Shown: positions 35,803-46,497, counted from the first letter of the stretch. The stretch is DNA of 64,000 nt from Synechococcus sp. UW140 (GCF_900474295.1 NZ_UCOB01000003.1:62001-126000); one strand, 5' to 3'. The notes: generated from the letters alone by a model not told the origin. Program-made: numbers and translations.

Positions 35803-36780
35803 TCAACTGAGTTCGCTGAGGGGAGTGGCGTCGATTCCTTCGACTTCCTTGAGGTAGCGCACCAGCACATCGTTCTGGCCGTGGGTCACAAAAACCTTTT
35901 TCGCTTTGCTCTCCTTCACGGTTTGGATCAGGCCTTGCCAATCGGCGTGGTCACTGAGAACAAATCCACGTTCATACCCCCGTCGGCGTCGCGCGCCGCG
36001 CACAGCCATCCAGCCTGAGGCAAAGCCGGTTTGTGGTGATTGAAATCGGCGCATCCAGCTCGACCTGTGGGCTGATGGTGGTGCCAGCACGAGTCGGCCA
36101 GCCAGGCTTTCGTTCTTAGCGACTTCACTCACTGGACGACTGGGCAACATCGCGACCTTCGCTGAGCGGTAATGACGTGTGACGGTCTCCACGGCTCCGT
36201 GCAGCAAGACCTCATCATCGAGGCCAATTGCGGCGAGCTCTGCGAGGATTCTTTGGGCTTTGCCGAATGCATAACAGAACAGCAGAGACGGTCGCGTTGT
36301 GTCGCTTTTCCACCAGTTGCAGATGTCGTGCGCTATTTCTGCGCCATCAAGCCAGTGATAGATCGGTAGAGCGAACGTCGCTTCTGTGATCAACACATCA
36401 CAGCTCACAGGTTCGAAAGCAGAGCAGCTGGGATCGGCACAACGTTTGTAATCGCCTGTGACCACCCACACTTCTCCATCGACCTCCACACGGATCTGAG
36501 CGCTGCCGAGAACATGGCCAGCACTATGAAAGGAAATGCTGGCGGCTCCGATCCGGTGACGTTCTCCATAAGACAGTGTCTGGAGGTTGATCTTCTGCCC
36601 GAGACGTTGGCGCAGGATTCCAGCACTGTTTGTGGTGGCCCAGTATTCCCCACACCCCGCCTTGGCATGGTCTGCATGCGCATGGGTGATCAGAGCTCTG
36701 CGCACGGGACGGTGCGGGTCGATCCAGGCATCAGCGCTGCTGCAATACAGTCCGCTGTCGGTGAGCTCCATAACTGGCAT
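35803..36780 (-). CDS. Ligase-associated DNA damage response exonuclease (MBL fold)
   Basis: 325-aa metallo-beta-lactamase/beta-CASP nuclease of the SNM1/YSH1-related group. Metal motif 2 is THAHADHAK near residue 31, and further metal ligands lie in FHSAGHVLGSAQIR and VVTGDYKRC, with a late VLSDHADWQGL. The product sits 100 bp upstream of the ligase gene and has the same direction. Together with PdeM (22 kb) it completes the four-member cassette seen in many bacteria. Confidence 0.9.
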   Translation of the reverse strand: MPVMELTDSGLYCSSADAWIDPHRPVRRALITHAHADHAKAGCGEYWATTNSAGILRQRLGQKINLQTLSYGERHRIGAASISFHSAGHVLGSAQIRVEVDGEVWVVTGDYKRCADPSCSAFEPVSCDVLITEATFALPIYHWLDGAEIAHDICNWWKSDTTRPSLLFCYAFGKAQRILAELAAIGLDDEVLLHGAVETVTRHYRSAKVAMLPSRPVSEVAKNESLAGRLVLAPPSAHRSSWMRRFQSPQTGFASGWMAVRGARRRRGYERGFVLSDHADWQGLIQTVKESKAKKVFVTHGQNDVLVRYLKEVEGIDATPLSELS

Positions 36781-36909
36781 GACAACAGTCTGACCTTGCG
36801 ATCACAGGGATTGCGCGCCGACCCTGGACGCCCGGCTCTCGAAGGCGGCAGCAGCATCGAAGCCCTTGTCCAGCCTCAATGCCGTTCGGGGCGTTAAGAC
36901 GGGCTTCGA

Positions 36910-37881
36910 TCAGCGACTCATCGCGAGCATTCGCTGGATCGGTACTTCCGCCTGGGCGCGCAAGGATTCTTCCATGGTGATCTCTGGCGAGAGAGACACC
37001 AGGCAGTCATGAAGCTTTTCGAGGGTATTGAGCCGCATGTAGGGGCAGGCGTTGCAGCTGCATCCATCGGTGCCAGGAACATCGAGGAATTGTTTGTGAG
37101 GAAGCCTCCTCTTCATTTGATGAATGATCCCAGGCTCAGTCAGAACGATGAACGTCTCGGATGTGCTGGTTTCGGCGTATTGGAGAAGTTTGCTGGTGGA
37201 ACCAATGAAATCTGCCTGTTCAAGCAGTGATTGGATGCACTCGGGATGGGCGATCACTTCGGCATCGGCATGACGCAGTTGCAATTTGAGAAGTGCCTCC
37301 TCGCTGAATGTTTCATGCACGATGCAGCGTCCAGGCCAAAGCGTGAGCTCCCTGCCGCTCTGGTTCTGAACCCAACGGCCAAGATTGCGATCCGGAGCGA
37401 ACAGAATGGGTCTGTCATCGGGAAGCTGTCGGACAAGATCGACGGCATTGCTGCTGGTGCAGATCAAGTCGCTCTGAGCCTTCACCGCAGCACTGCAATT
37501 GATGTAACTCACCACCAGATGATTGGGATGCTGGGCCTTAAAGGCAGCGAAGTCATCCGGAGGGCAGTCATCGGCCAAGGAGCAGCCTGCATCAAGATCA
37601 GGCAAGAGAACGGTTTTGCCTGGACTGAGAATTTTTGCTGTTTCTGCCATGAAGTGAACACCGCAAAACACGATCACATCAGCGTCGGTGTTGGCTGCCT
37701 TGCGAGAGAGTTCAAGCGAATCACCGATGAAATCGGCAATGTCCTGCACCTCTGGCTCCTGGTAATAGTGCGCAAGGATCACCGCGTTGCGCTGGCGCCT
37801 CAGGGCGTCAATTGCCGCTGCAAGTTCCGTGGGTGGCGGAGGGCCAGCCACGGCCGGTGCGGGAACAGAAACAGCGGCCAT
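36910..37881 (-). CDS. nadA: Quinolinate synthase A
   Basis: 323 aa from ATG 37881 ([13 protein letters not shown]); the upstream codons to 38001 overlap the divergent gene and were dropped. [4Fe-4S] enzyme that condenses iminoaspartate with dihydroxyacetone phosphate in NAD synthesis. The family blocks are [42 protein letters not shown] (first Cys), [21 protein letters not shown] (next Cys) and [21 protein letters not shown] (cluster Cys). Intact. Confidence 0.95.
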   Translation of the reverse strand: MAAVSVPAPAVAGPPPPTELAAAIDALRRQRNAVILAHYYQEPEVQDIADFIGDSLELSRKAANTDADVIVFCGVHFMAETAKILSPGKTVLLPDLDAGCSLADDCPPDDFAAFKAQHPNHLVVSYINCSAAVKAQSDLICTSSNAVDLVRQLPDDRPILFAPDRNLGRWVQNQSGRELTLWPGRCIVHETFSEEALLKLQLRHADAEVIAHPECIQSLLEQADFIGSTSKLLQYAETSTSETFIVLTEPGIIHQMKRRLPHKQFLDVPGTDGCSCNACPYMRLNTLEKLHDCLVSLSPEITMEESLRAQAEVPIQRMLAMSR

Positions 37882-37952
37882 GAGGACCATCTGCGGCAGG
37901 ATGGGGATCAGCCTAGGCACCGCCCCTGACTGCAACATCCCCAAGCCTTCGC

Positions 37953-38798
37953 GTGGCCATCGCTGGTGATCTGCATGGGGTTTGGTCTGATGCGGATGCA
38001 CGTCTGCTCGACTGCCTCGCCCCCGATGCCGTTTTGTTTGTCGGTGACCTCAGCGACGGGGATCACCGCCTGACGAAGGCGATCACACGTCTCTCTATCC
38101 CTGTGGCGGTGATCCTGGGAAATCACGATCGCGGCCGCGACCGCAGTGGGGCTGTTTTTCAACAACAGATTGACCTGTTGGGTGATCTGCACTGTGCTTG
38201 GCGGATGCGTAACTGGGACACCCCCTGCTTGGGTGTTGTTGGCTGTCGTCCTGGGACGGCTGGTGGAGGTTTTTACCTCTCCCCTGCTGTTCAAGCGGTC
38301 GTTGGTCCGCTCACCATGGAACAGTCGGCCGAACGGATTGTGGCGGCATGTGGTGCGGTCCCTGACGATTGGCCGCTTGTTTTACTCGCTCACAGCGGAC
38401 CGACTGGACTGGGGTCTGAAGCGGGTGATCCCTGTGGGAGGGATTGGAAAGCGCCAGCCTGTGACTGGGGGGATGGTGATCTGGCTTTGGCCCTCGATCG
38501 CCTCAACTGCCAACGTCGCCCCCAGCTGGTGGTGTTCGGTCACATGCACCATCAATTGAAAGCGAACCAAGGGCAGCGCCGCACTTTTCACCGCGACCGT
38601 CATGGCACGGTTTACCTCAATGCGGCCTGTGTCCCTCGTCGAGGCCTGGATGGGGAGGCTCGAAGCCTGACCCACTTCTCCTGGGTCGAGTTCGGCCATG
38701 GTCAGCTCAATCATGTCAGTCATCGCTGGTACCTGCCCGATGGATCTTTGGCCTATGCCGAAACCCTTTATCAAGTTGGCGATGGCATCCCGTTATGA
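37953..38798 (+). CDS. Cyanobacterial metallophosphoesterase (TIGR04168-type)
   Basis: 281-aa calcineurin-like phosphoesterase from a GTG at 37953. Metal motifs: [36 protein letters not shown] and FGHMHHQLK. Substrate unknown. The gene overlaps the stop of the adjacent glycosyltransferase-like gene start (ATGA at 38795), so they are coupled. A start further upstream is not possible without entering nadA. Confidence 0.85.
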   Translation: MAIAGDLHGVWSDADARLLDCLAPDAVLFVGDLSDGDHRLTKAITRLSIPVAVILGNHDRGRDRSGAVFQQQIDLLGDLHCAWRMRNWDTPCLGVVGCRPGTAGGGFYLSPAVQAVVGPLTMEQSAERIVAACGAVPDDWPLVLLAHSGPTGLGSEAGDPCGRDWKAPACDWGDGDLALALDRLNCQRRPQLVVFGHMHHQLKANQGQRRTFHRDRHGTVYLNAACVPRRGLDGEARSLTHFSWVEFGHGQLNHVSHRWYLPDGSLAYAETLYQVGDGIPL

Positions 38799-39889
38799 AG
38801 GTGCTGGTCTATCTCGCTCTCAGCAGTCATGGCTATGGCCACGCTGCCCGTCAGGCGGCCGTGGTTTCGGCGTTATATGCGTTGCATCCGTGCTGGCGCT
38901 TCGTCGTCAGTTCCAAAGTGGATCCAGCCTTCCTAAGGCTTGTTTTCGCTGGTTTGCCCGTTCTCTTTCGGCAGTTGCGCTGGGATGTGGGGATGGTGCA
39001 ATCCGATGCTCTCAACTGTGATCAGCAGGCCACCTTGATGGCCCTGCGCACCCTTGAACACCATCTCCCGAATCAGATTGACGAGGAAGCTCTCTGGATT
39101 AAGGCTCAGGGGTTGCCTGTAGTGGTGCTCGGTGACATCCCACCTGCGATCAGTACGTTGGCCCGACGCATCCATGCACCGCTGGTCTGGATGGGTAATT
39201 TCGGCTGGGACGACATTTACTCACCTCTGGGTAAAGCCTTTGATCGTTACTGCCTTGAGGCCAGGGAGGCTTATGCCAGCGGTGATCGTCTGCTGCGCAT
39301 GCCATTTGATCTGGCGATGGACTGGGGTGTGCCTGAATCCAGCATCGGACTGATTTCGGCCCAGCCCAGACCTTTGCCTTTGGATCTTCAGCATTGCCTC
39401 CGCAGCCTTCAAGCCCGATTGGTTTTTTTGGGCTTCGGTGGTTTGGGTCTCTCGATTGATCCCCGATTGTTTGATCTCTGGCCTGACCATCATTTCCTGA
39501 TGGCGCCTCCTTCAGATCCCCGTGATGCCGACAACCTGCGGGCCATCACCAACGTGACGTTACTGCCAGCTGGAGTTCGACCTGTCGATGTGATCCCCTT
39601 GTGTGAGCGCTTGCTGGGCAAACCTGGTTTCAGCACGTTCTCTGAGGCGCTGAGCGCTGGCTTGGGTTTGCATGTCGTAGAGAGAGAAGGCTTCGCAGAG
39701 GCGAGGGTGTTGATGCAAGGTCTGCGTCGTCATGGTTCTCATCGTCTCCTCTCAGCCCGCGGCTTTGCGGAGGGTGATTGGCAGCTGAATCATCCTTTGA
39801 TCCCAGCCACGGATCAACCTTTACCGGCTAACGGTGCTGAGGCCGCTGCCCTGGACATTTCCCGTTTTGTGAAGCGCGGATCCGCTTAA
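38795..39889 (+). CDS. GT-B glycosyltransferase-like protein
   Basis: 364 aa. The opening [27 protein letters not shown] is the glycine/histidine loop of UDP-sugar-dependent GT-B enzymes (MurG/GT28-like), and the C-terminal region has LLGKPGFSTFSEALSAGLGLHVVEREGFAEARVL, equivalent to the nucleotide-binding GKPGxxxxxE motif. Such proteins occur in cyanobacteria with unknown acceptor. It follows the phosphoesterase with a 4-bp overlap; a link in polysaccharide or glycolipid formation is possible. Confidence 0.8.
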   Translation: MKVLVYLALSSHGYGHAARQAAVVSALYALHPCWRFVVSSKVDPAFLRLVFAGLPVLFRQLRWDVGMVQSDALNCDQQATLMALRTLEHHLPNQIDEEALWIKAQGLPVVVLGDIPPAISTLARRIHAPLVWMGNFGWDDIYSPLGKAFDRYCLEAREAYASGDRLLRMPFDLAMDWGVPESSIGLISAQPRPLPLDLQHCLRSLQARLVFLGFGGLGLSIDPRLFDLWPDHHFLMAPPSDPRDADNLRAITNVTLLPAGVRPVDVIPLCERLLGKPGFSTFSEALSAGLGLHVVEREGFAEARVLMQGLRRHGSHRLLSARGFAEGDWQLNHPLIPATDQPLPANGAEAAALDISRFVKRGSA

Positions 39890-40187
39890 ACGACTCTGAG
39901 ATAAGCCTTCCTTATTCAAAAGCCGCTTGGATCCTTGAGTTGGCTGAAAGCCAAGTCTCAAGGGCCAGCTCAGCGGCGAGATGCCATTCAAAAATCAACA
40001 TCAATGCCAGGACGGTTGCCTCACTGTCTGATGTGGGATGGGCAAGGGTGATTCTTTCGGGAGAGTTCGGTTGACAACGGACATGAGTTTTTCTGCTTAT
40101 TTCAGAATTCTCTTCCTTGTTGTGGGTGCCATCCGCTTCTGGTTCTCCACTGGTGTGTTCAACACCGTTGCTCCCTGAACGCAATTC
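39890..40187. other. Intergenic region
   Basis: 298 bp with no feature that I can support. A minus-strand frame (39912-40184, 90 codons) exists, but its composition is not protein-like and the sequence resembles no family. The promoter of the lysozyme-like gene must be within it. Confidence 0.4.
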
Positions 40188-40931
40188 ATGACTTTTCTTG
40201 CCCCGACCACCTGCCGTGTTCTTGCAGGGGCCGTCGCAAGCTGCTTTGCCTTCATTCCATCGGTTGCAGTTCAGGCAGCAACCATCCCTTTCCCTTCGCC
40301 TGAAACCTCCGCACGGTCTCTCTCAGTTCACTTGCCCGAGGAAGCCCCGGCAATCGGCCTTCCTTATGTGATCACACCTGAGCGCCGGGCCCTGCTCAAT
40401 ACCATCCGTTTCGCTGAAGGAACCTGGAAGGGCGGTCTTGACCTTGGTTATCGGGTCATGTTCGGAGGCGGTCTGATGGCTTCCCTCGAACGTCATCCCA
40501 ATCGGGTGATTTATTCCTCTCGTTATGCCAGTGCTGCTGCGGGGGCTTATCAGTTCATGCCCTTCACCTGGGAGATGGTTCAACGCAGCATTGGCGTGCG
40601 TGGTTTCGGTCCTGAAGCCCAAGACCAAGGGGCTATTTATCTGATCCAACGCCGGAAGGCCCTTCCCTTGGCTGATACCGGTAACCTGACACCCAAACTC
40701 GCTGCTCTGCTTGCTCCTGAGTGGGCCTCGTTCCCCACGCTCCGAGGAGTGAGTTACTACGGACAACCGGTTAAACGTTTTACACGGTTGCATAGCTTTT
40801 ATAACGTCAGCCTGGCTCAACTTCGTCGTGTGCGCGATCAGCGCCGAGAAGCTCTGTCTACAGATCAAGACGAGACTGCCAAGCCTTCAGGTCCTGTTTG
40901 CCGGCCTCCGACCATCCTCTGCGGCTTCTGA
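40188..40931 (+). CDS. Exported lambda-lysozyme-like (GH104-type) muralytic protein
   Basis: 247 aa with signal peptide (to about VAVQA). The domain (about 60-200) follows lambda R endolysin: RALLNTIRFAEGTWKGG with the catalytic Glu77, GYRVMFGGG, ASAAAGAYQFMPFTWEM, then QDQGAIYLIQRRKALPL and APEWASFPTLRG. Lambda R is a lytic transglycosylase that cuts the glycan strand. A chromosomal, Sec-exported copy suggests wall remodelling or a domesticated phage enzyme. No holin or spanin adjoins. Confidence 0.86.
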   Translation: MTFLAPTTCRVLAGAVASCFAFIPSVAVQAATIPFPSPETSARSLSVHLPEEAPAIGLPYVITPERRALLNTIRFAEGTWKGGLDLGYRVMFGGGLMASLERHPNRVIYSSRYASAAAGAYQFMPFTWEMVQRSIGVRGFGPEAQDQGAIYLIQRRKALPLADTGNLTPKLAALLAPEWASFPTLRGVSYYGQPVKRFTRLHSFYNVSLAQLRRVRDQRREALSTDQDETAKPSGPVCRPPTILCGF

Positions 40932-40960
40932 TTTCTGCTGCTGGCACACCTGTAGAGCCC

Positions 40961-41767
40961 TCAGGATCCATCTGATTCCTCCTGCTTCCGACCAACAGTC
41001 GCCTGTGCAATCAAATAGGCCAGCACCGCACCGCCAAGGAATCCCATCCCATTGCGTAGAACGGGCAGGAGGTCACTCGTTCGGGTCACCACCGGTGCGA
41101 TGCCGAAGATGCCAAACAGCATCACCCATAGCGGAGACAGCAGCAACAGCCACGGCCAGGCGATCAGATCGCCTTTCTCCCTGGGGTAAGCGGCGAATCC
41201 GGCTATCAGTCCACCCAGCACTGAGGTGGTGAGGGTCCAGAGCCATTGCTCGAGCGGTAGCCCCGGTACGACCTGGCACCCCCCACGATCCAGGCAAAGC
41301 TCAACGGCATCTAAGGCTGCATAGATCGATCCGTCTTCACCGTTGTCTCGCACATAGAACTGATTGCCGTAGCGCGTCTGCAGTTCCACCCACCAGGTGC
41401 GCGGCATCAGAGCGAAAAAGGCATCCCCCACATTGAAATTGAGCAGGTTGCCGCCGCGAGGATCTGCGATCAGCAAAACGCTGCGCTCATCCAGGCCCCA
41501 GAAGTCCTTCACCGCCAATCCCGGAGTGCGCTCGAATTGGGTGAGCACACGCAGTTTCCAGCCGGTGCGTTGCTCAAATGCCGTCAGGTTGGTTTCGAGT
41601 TCTGCACGTTGCCGATCGCTGAGTGCTCTTGCCAGATCAATGACGGGGGTGGGGTGATCCGGTAGCAATTCAGGATTGTCGCTGGCCCAGGCCGGACTGC
41701 CTGCGATCAGCAGAACAACCAGGGAGAGCATCGCCAGGACAGGGCGAAAGCCTCGATGTGCTCCCAT
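40961..41767 (-). CDS. psb32: TPM-domain protein, Psb32-like
   Basis: 268 aa from ATG 41767; upstream in-frame codons to 41884 overlap the divergent gene. A signal peptide (MGAHRGFRPVLAMLSLVVLLIAGSPAWAS) is followed by a TPM domain (LARALSDRQRAELETNLTAFEQRTGWKLRVLTQ ... VLLIADPRGGNLLNFNVG). Two to three C-terminal membrane helices follow, an arrangement matching cyanobacterial Psb32, which is involved in photosystem II repair. The C-terminus ends in a short basic/acidic tail. Confidence 0.85.
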   Translation of the reverse strand: MGAHRGFRPVLAMLSLVVLLIAGSPAWASDNPELLPDHPTPVIDLARALSDRQRAELETNLTAFEQRTGWKLRVLTQFERTPGLAVKDFWGLDERSVLLIADPRGGNLLNFNVGDAFFALMPRTWWVELQTRYGNQFYVRDNGEDGSIYAALDAVELCLDRGGCQVVPGLPLEQWLWTLTTSVLGGLIAGFAAYPREKGDLIAWPWLLLLSPLWVMLFGIFGIAPVVTRTSDLLPVLRNGMGFLGGAVLAYLIAQATVGRKQEESDGS

Positions 41768-41798
41768 AGCTCCAGTGCAGTGATCGGCATTCTCTCGA

Positions 41799-43016
41799 AT
41801 GGAAAGCCTCGGTGCGCCCTGTCCGGCCTGGATGGTCACGCGGTTTGAAGAGGCCGGTGGAACCATCTCCTTCCGTCGCTTCATGGAGTTGGCTCTGCAT
41901 GATCCCGACCATGGCGCCTACGGAGCCGGCACCCTGCGCGTTGGGCCTGACGGCGATTTCGTCACTTCTCCATCAATGGGTCCGGATTTCGCGTCTCTCT
42001 TGGCTTTGCAATTGGTGCAATGGTTCGATCAACTGGCGGTTCTGCATCCAGAGGCATCTCTTTGCCTTGTGGACATCGGTCCGGGAGAAGGCGATCTAGC
42101 GGCTGATCTCATCACTGAGTTGCATCGCTTGCAACCGGAATGGCTTGATCGCCTCGAGCTGGTTCTGGTGGAACTCAATCAAGGGATGGCCGCTCGCCAA
42201 CGGAAGCGCCTCGATCAGGTCAACTCGCTGGCGGTGTGCTGGCGCAGTCTTGAGCAATTGGCCTCAGAACCACGAATCGGTGTCTTTCTTGCTCACGAAT
42301 TGCTCGATGCACTGCCCGTAGAACGACTTGTGAATCGAGAGGGAGAACTGAATCAGTTGTTGGTCACTGCTGCCAAGGGATCGGATCAGACATTGAGGCT
42401 TCAGTGGTGTGAACGCCCCTTGCCTGTTGATCTGGCACAGGAACTGCAATGGGCTCAGCATCAGTTCGATTTGGTCCTGCCTCCTGAGGGAGCCCCAGAG
42501 GGTTGGACCACGGAATGGCATCAAAGTGTTCCCGACTGGCTCCAGTCAGCGGCAGGTGCCCTAGGCCACGGAGTGCTGCTGATTGTTGACTATGCCCATG
42601 AGGCTGCGCGTTATTACAGCGCCCTTCGCAGCGCCGGTACCTTGCTTGCTTACCGCCAACAGAAGGTGTCGGACGATCTTCTCGGCCATGCAGGTTCGAC
42701 AGATTTGACAGCACACCTTTGCATCGACACCCTGATCGCCCAGGCGAAGGAGCGGGGGTGGCTCTGCCTGGGTCACTGCCGACAGGGGGAGGCATTGCTG
42801 TCTCTCGGCCTGGCTGAACGCTTGCACAATCTGCAGAGACTGCCAACGGACCAGTTGGCCCTCGCTTTGCAGCGGCGGGAGGCATTGCTGCGTCTTGTGG
42901 ATCCTGCGGCTCTTGGTGACTTTCGCTGGATTGCCCTGCAGCGTTGCCGAGATCCTTCGGACGATCCTCTGCCTCTGCAGGCGCGATTCCTTGAGCCTCC
43001 CTCGGAGATCAGCTGA
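41799..43016 (+). CDS. MidA/NDUFAF7-family class I methyltransferase
   Basis: 405-aa DUF185 protein. SAM motif I is in [17 protein letters not shown], with later conserved [12 protein letters not shown] and [13 protein letters not shown] and [15 protein letters not shown]. The eukaryotic relative methylates an Arg in complex I subunit NDUFS2, so a role in NDH-1 assembly is plausible here but not shown. Its last 8 bp overlap the convergent aroB gene. Divergent from psb32 by 31 bp. Confidence 0.88.
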   Translation: MESLGAPCPAWMVTRFEEAGGTISFRRFMELALHDPDHGAYGAGTLRVGPDGDFVTSPSMGPDFASLLALQLVQWFDQLAVLHPEASLCLVDIGPGEGDLAADLITELHRLQPEWLDRLELVLVELNQGMAARQRKRLDQVNSLAVCWRSLEQLASEPRIGVFLAHELLDALPVERLVNREGELNQLLVTAAKGSDQTLRLQWCERPLPVDLAQELQWAQHQFDLVLPPEGAPEGWTTEWHQSVPDWLQSAAGALGHGVLLIVDYAHEAARYYSALRSAGTLLAYRQQKVSDDLLGHAGSTDLTAHLCIDTLIAQAKERGWLCLGHCRQGEALLSLGLAERLHNLQRLPTDQLALALQRREALLRLVDPAALGDFRWIALQRCRDPSDDPLPLQARFLEPPSEIS

Positions 43017-44103
43017 GAGAGTCCAGGCAGGCTTTGATCTCATCGCTGCTGACATCAGAAGCGATATGGACAGAACCGATGGTGGAGGGAATCACGAATC
43101 TGACTCGGCCGTCTTGCACCTTCTTATCTCCTTGAAGGGTGTTGAGAACGGCATCCTGTGCCAAGGCCGGCCAAATCGCGGGTAAGCCGCATTTCTGCAC
43201 CAATCGGCGTTGTCGATCTGCATCAAGGCGACTCCAGTCGCCACGTAGAACCGCAAGCTCTCCAACGGCCACCATGCCGATGGCAACGGCTTCTCCATGC
43301 AGCCAGGTTCCGTATCCAGTGAGATTTTCGACCACATGCCCGAAGGTGTGACCGTAATTGAGGATTGCGCGGCGACCGCCCTCGCGTTCATCGGCCGCTA
43401 CCACCTCGGCCTTGGCCTGGGTGGATCGTTCGAGAATGGTTTGCAGGTTTTGTTCGCCTAGACCGGAAGCATCACTGAGTGTCTCGATGCTTTCGAGAAG
43501 AGCAAACAGCTCGGGATCTCCGATCACTCCGTATTTGATCACTTCTGCCATCCCGGCACGGAATTCCCTGGCTGGCAGTGTGTTGAGTGTTAACGGATCA
43601 ATCAGCACCAGTTTGGGTTGATGAAAAGCCCCGATCAGGTTTTTCCCCCCCGGGTGATTCACGCCGGTTTTGCCTCCGATCGCTGCATCCACCATTGCGA
43701 GCAGCGTGGTTGGCACCTGCACAACCGCGATACCCCTTAACCAGGTTGCCGCTGCAAAGCCCGTCATGTCTCCCACGACCCCACCACCGAGGGCAACCAT
43801 CAAGGAACCGCGTTCGAGCCGTAAACGATGGGCTGCATCGTGAATCTTGCTCACCGTGTCCAGATGCTTCTGGTCTTCTCCGGCCTCGATGACCAACAGT
43901 TCCGGTTCGTAGCCGCTGTCTCGCAGGCTCTTCATACAGATCTCCCCATAGGGAGCGGCCACATCCGGGTTGCTGACAACCAGCACCTTGCGCGGTGCAG
44001 GGCGATCTGTACGCAGAAGTTCCTCGCCAAGACTCTGAAGTGATCCACTCCCGATCACGACGTTGTAAGGGTTCAACGCGAGTTTGACGGGGATGCGTTG
44101 CAT
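43009..44103 (-). CDS. aroB: 3-dehydroquinate synthase
   Basis: 364 aa from ATG 44103 ([22 protein letters not shown]); the in-frame extension to 44385 was discarded. NAD- and Zn-dependent enzyme of the shikimate pathway. Family blocks: [61 protein letters not shown] and the zinc ligands in [12 protein letters not shown]. Full length. Confidence 0.96.
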   Translation of the reverse strand: MQRIPVKLALNPYNVVIGSGSLQSLGEELLRTDRPAPRKVLVVSNPDVAAPYGEICMKSLRDSGYEPELLVIEAGEDQKHLDTVSKIHDAAHRLRLERGSLMVALGGGVVGDMTGFAAATWLRGIAVVQVPTTLLAMVDAAIGGKTGVNHPGGKNLIGAFHQPKLVLIDPLTLNTLPAREFRAGMAEVIKYGVIGDPELFALLESIETLSDASGLGEQNLQTILERSTQAKAEVVAADEREGGRRAILNYGHTFGHVVENLTGYGTWLHGEAVAIGMVAVGELAVLRGDWSRLDADRQRRLVQKCGLPAIWPALAQDAVLNTLQGDKKVQDGRVRFVIPSTIGSVHIASDVSSDEIKACLDSLS

Positions 44104-44203
44104 CAGAGGGCAATCAGCGCCATGGGGCGCGGCAGAAGACCGCACCACTCTGCCGTCTAGATCGGCTATCCCTCCTAACCTCCGCGAAGAATGCTGAGAG
44201 TGC

Positions 44204-45103
44204 ATGGGCCACAGGCTTGACCTAGGCAAATGGCGCCAGACAATTACGGCCTGGTCTTTTCTCACACCTGCGCTGGTGTTATTGGCCATTTCGGTGCTCG
44301 TGCCTGCTTTGATGGCCTTGGTGATGACTTTCACCCAGACCGGCCTGGATGTTTCCGAACCACTGCGCTTTGTTGGCTTCGCCAATCTGCAGAGGTTGAG
44401 CTTGGATCCGATGTTTTATCGGGTGCTCATCACCACGTTGCTCTATTTGATTGGGATCGTTCCCCCCATCGTTTTGGGGTCACTCGCTCTGGCGGTTCTG
44501 GTCAACCGTCGTTTACCGGGCATGTATGTCCTCCGTGCAGGCTTCTACACACCAGTGCTCGTTTCGATTGTGGTGGCAGCCATCGCGTTCCGATGGCTCT
44601 ACGCCGAAAACGGTCTGGTGAACGGCTGGCTGGTGGCGTTGCTAGGAGACGCATTTGCGCCAATCGGGTTTCTCACTAACCCGCTTCTGGCACTCCCCTC
44701 GGTGATGCTCGTGACGTTGTGGAAGGGGCTTGGCTATTACATGGTGATTTTTCTCGCAGGCTTGCAGGGCATCCCTCAGGAGCTCTATGAAGCTGCTGAG
44801 CTGGATGGCAGCGATGGCTGGCGTAAACATGTTGATATCACTCTTCCCCTTTTGCGCCCGTATATCACTCTTGTTTCAGTGATTTCTGCGATCGCGGCCA
44901 CCAAGGTTTTTGAGGAGGTGTTTCTCATGACCCAGGGTGGGCCAGCCGATTCGACCCGCACCCTTGTCTATTACGTCTATGACCAGGCGTTTTCGGAACT
45001 CGAGATCAGCTATGCCTGCACAGTTGGCTTGGCCTTATTCCTGCTGGTGATGGTCCTGACTCTGTTTCGTTTGGTTTTCGCCGGCGAGCGAGGATTGATC
45101 TGA
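44204..45103 (+). CDS. Sugar ABC transporter permease (MalF/UgpA family)
   Basis: 299-aa inner-membrane permease with six helices. The cytoplasmic EAA loop is [25 protein letters not shown], and the ending [19 protein letters not shown] is typical of the sugar subgroup that includes GgtC of the glucosylglycerol system. The matching ATPase, second permease and binding protein are not in the window, so the transporter is split over the genome. The compatible-solute link is family-based inference. Confidence 0.88.
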   Translation: MGHRLDLGKWRQTITAWSFLTPALVLLAISVLVPALMALVMTFTQTGLDVSEPLRFVGFANLQRLSLDPMFYRVLITTLLYLIGIVPPIVLGSLALAVLVNRRLPGMYVLRAGFYTPVLVSIVVAAIAFRWLYAENGLVNGWLVALLGDAFAPIGFLTNPLLALPSVMLVTLWKGLGYYMVIFLAGLQGIPQELYEAAELDGSDGWRKHVDITLPLLRPYITLVSVISAIAATKVFEEVFLMTQGGPADSTRTLVYYVYDQAFSELEISYACTVGLALFLLVMVLTLFRLVFAGERGLI

Positions 45104-45129
45104 ACACCATCAGCCACAACCCCCTTTTC

Positions 45130-46314
45130 ATGACCAGCGCAGCAGCTGACAACCGACTCTCCCGGATAGGCGTCGTTGGCGGTGGTCAGCTGGCACGGAT
45201 GCTCGTTGATGCGTCTCGTCAGCGGAATGTGGAGGTGATCGTCCAGACCCCTTCTCTGGCTGATCCAGCTGCCCAGATTGCGGCGGACGTCATTGAGGCG
45301 GATCCTGTTGATGCTGACGCCACTCAGGCATTGCTGAAGCGATGTAGCAGCATCACCTTTGAGAATGAGTGGGTCAGCATTGAAGCCCTGACAGCTCTTG
45401 AGCGCAAAGGAGCTCGGTTTCGCCCCTCGCTGGCCAGTCTGAAACCCCTGGTGAACAAGCTTCACCAACGTCAACTGCTCGATCGGTTATCCATTCCAAG
45501 TCCTGACTGGGTTGAACTGATCTCTATCGATCCAGGTTCTCCGTCATTACCCAAGGGCTGGTCGTTCCCTGTAATGGCCAAGGCCGTGACCGGTGGCTAC
45601 GACGGCAGGGGCACCAGGGTGTTGAAAACCATTGACTGCCTGGCTGAACTGTTGCGATCCGTCGATCCTGACGACTGGCTCTTGGAAGCCTGGGTCGATT
45701 ACGAGCGCGAACTGGCCCTGGTGGTCAGTCGCGATCAGTCCGGCCGGGTTCGGGCTCTGCCTTTGGCTCAGACGCACCAATCGAACCAGGTTTGTGATTG
45801 GGTGTTTGCGCCGGCGGATGTTGAGCAGCTCGTTGAGGCCACTGCATACAACATTGCTGCATCCCTTCTCACCACATTGGACTACGTGGGTGTGATGGCG
45901 ATTGAGATGTTTTACGGATCTAAGGGGTTACTTGTGAATGAAATTGCTCCACGCACTCACAATTCGGGCCATTTCTCGATTGAGGCCTGTCACAGTAGTC
46001 AGTTTGATCAACAACTTTGCATTGCAGCTGGCCTCGACATTCCCGATCCTGTCCTCAAGGTGCCCGGGGCATTGATGGTCAATCTGTTGGGGTTGCCTGC
46101 CGATCAAGCGACTTCTCTGGATCAACGCCTTTCTGCCCTGCGTGCTGAACCTTCCCTCAATCTTCATTGGTATGACAAGCAAGGTGAAAGTCCTGGTCGA
46201 AAACTGGGTCATGTCACTGTTGTGCTCGATGGCGAGGACGCATCCAGTCGCTTGCGTCAGGCCATGGACGCCTTGCAACGGGTGCGCTCTATCTGGCCTT
46301 TGCCCTTAAATTGA
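45130..46314 (+). CDS. purK: 5-(carboxyamino)imidazole ribonucleotide synthase
   Basis: 394-aa ATP-grasp enzyme of purine synthesis that makes N5-CAIR from AIR, bicarbonate and ATP. IGVVGGGQLARML is the N-terminal loop, and the ATP-grasp domain has PVMAKAVTGGYDGRGTRVL, LEAWVDYERELALVV, VMAIEMFYGSKGLLVNEIAPRTHNSGHFSIEAC. It is the last gene before the integrated element and its 3' end overlaps the small convergent gene by 9 bp. Confidence 0.96.
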   Translation: MTSAAADNRLSRIGVVGGGQLARMLVDASRQRNVEVIVQTPSLADPAAQIAADVIEADPVDADATQALLKRCSSITFENEWVSIEALTALERKGARFRPSLASLKPLVNKLHQRQLLDRLSIPSPDWVELISIDPGSPSLPKGWSFPVMAKAVTGGYDGRGTRVLKTIDCLAELLRSVDPDDWLLEAWVDYERELALVVSRDQSGRVRALPLAQTHQSNQVCDWVFAPADVEQLVEATAYNIAASLLTTLDYVGVMAIEMFYGSKGLLVNEIAPRTHNSGHFSIEACHSSQFDQQLCIAAGLDIPDPVLKVPGALMVNLLGLPADQATSLDQRLSALRAEPSLNLHWYDKQGESPGRKLGHVTVVLDGEDASSRLRQAMDALQRVRSIWPLPLN

Positions 46315-46497
46315 TGAGGGACTGCTGTGTTGGTGACGGCCTTTCTCTAGTGCTCTGATCTGACTCTCTATCGACTTGGGGCGACTGTCGTGACGGTGCC
46401 GTAAACCGGCCTCGTAGCCGGAAACGAATCCCCGCTTTGTTGCCCCTTCTGGTTCTTCCAGGTCGATCACTGGGGCTCGCACGGCACAGCGGTTCAC
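46306..46497 (-). CDS. Small chromosomal protein interrupted by element integration
   Basis: A 63-codon frame with good protein composition: VNRCAVRAPVIDLEEPEG, then ATKRGFVSGYEAGLRHRHDS and IESQIRALEKGRHQHSS. The first 13 codons are the 41-bp att core, so the uninterrupted chromosome carried the same start next to the sequence now at 62,075. The upstream region now at 46,500 is element sequence, so the gene's promoter may have been exchanged. Start GTG at 46497 is uncertain because ribosome-binding context is poor in both arrangements. Function unknown. Confidence 0.55.
   Translation of the reverse strand: MNRCAVRAPVIDLEEPEGATKRGFVSGYEAGLRHRHDSRPKSIESQIRALEKGRHQHSSPSSI

Noticed and set aside
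39912-40184. 90-codon minus-strand frame before the lysozyme-like gene
   Set aside because: Not protein-like apart from a short helical end; no start context and no neighbour coupling.
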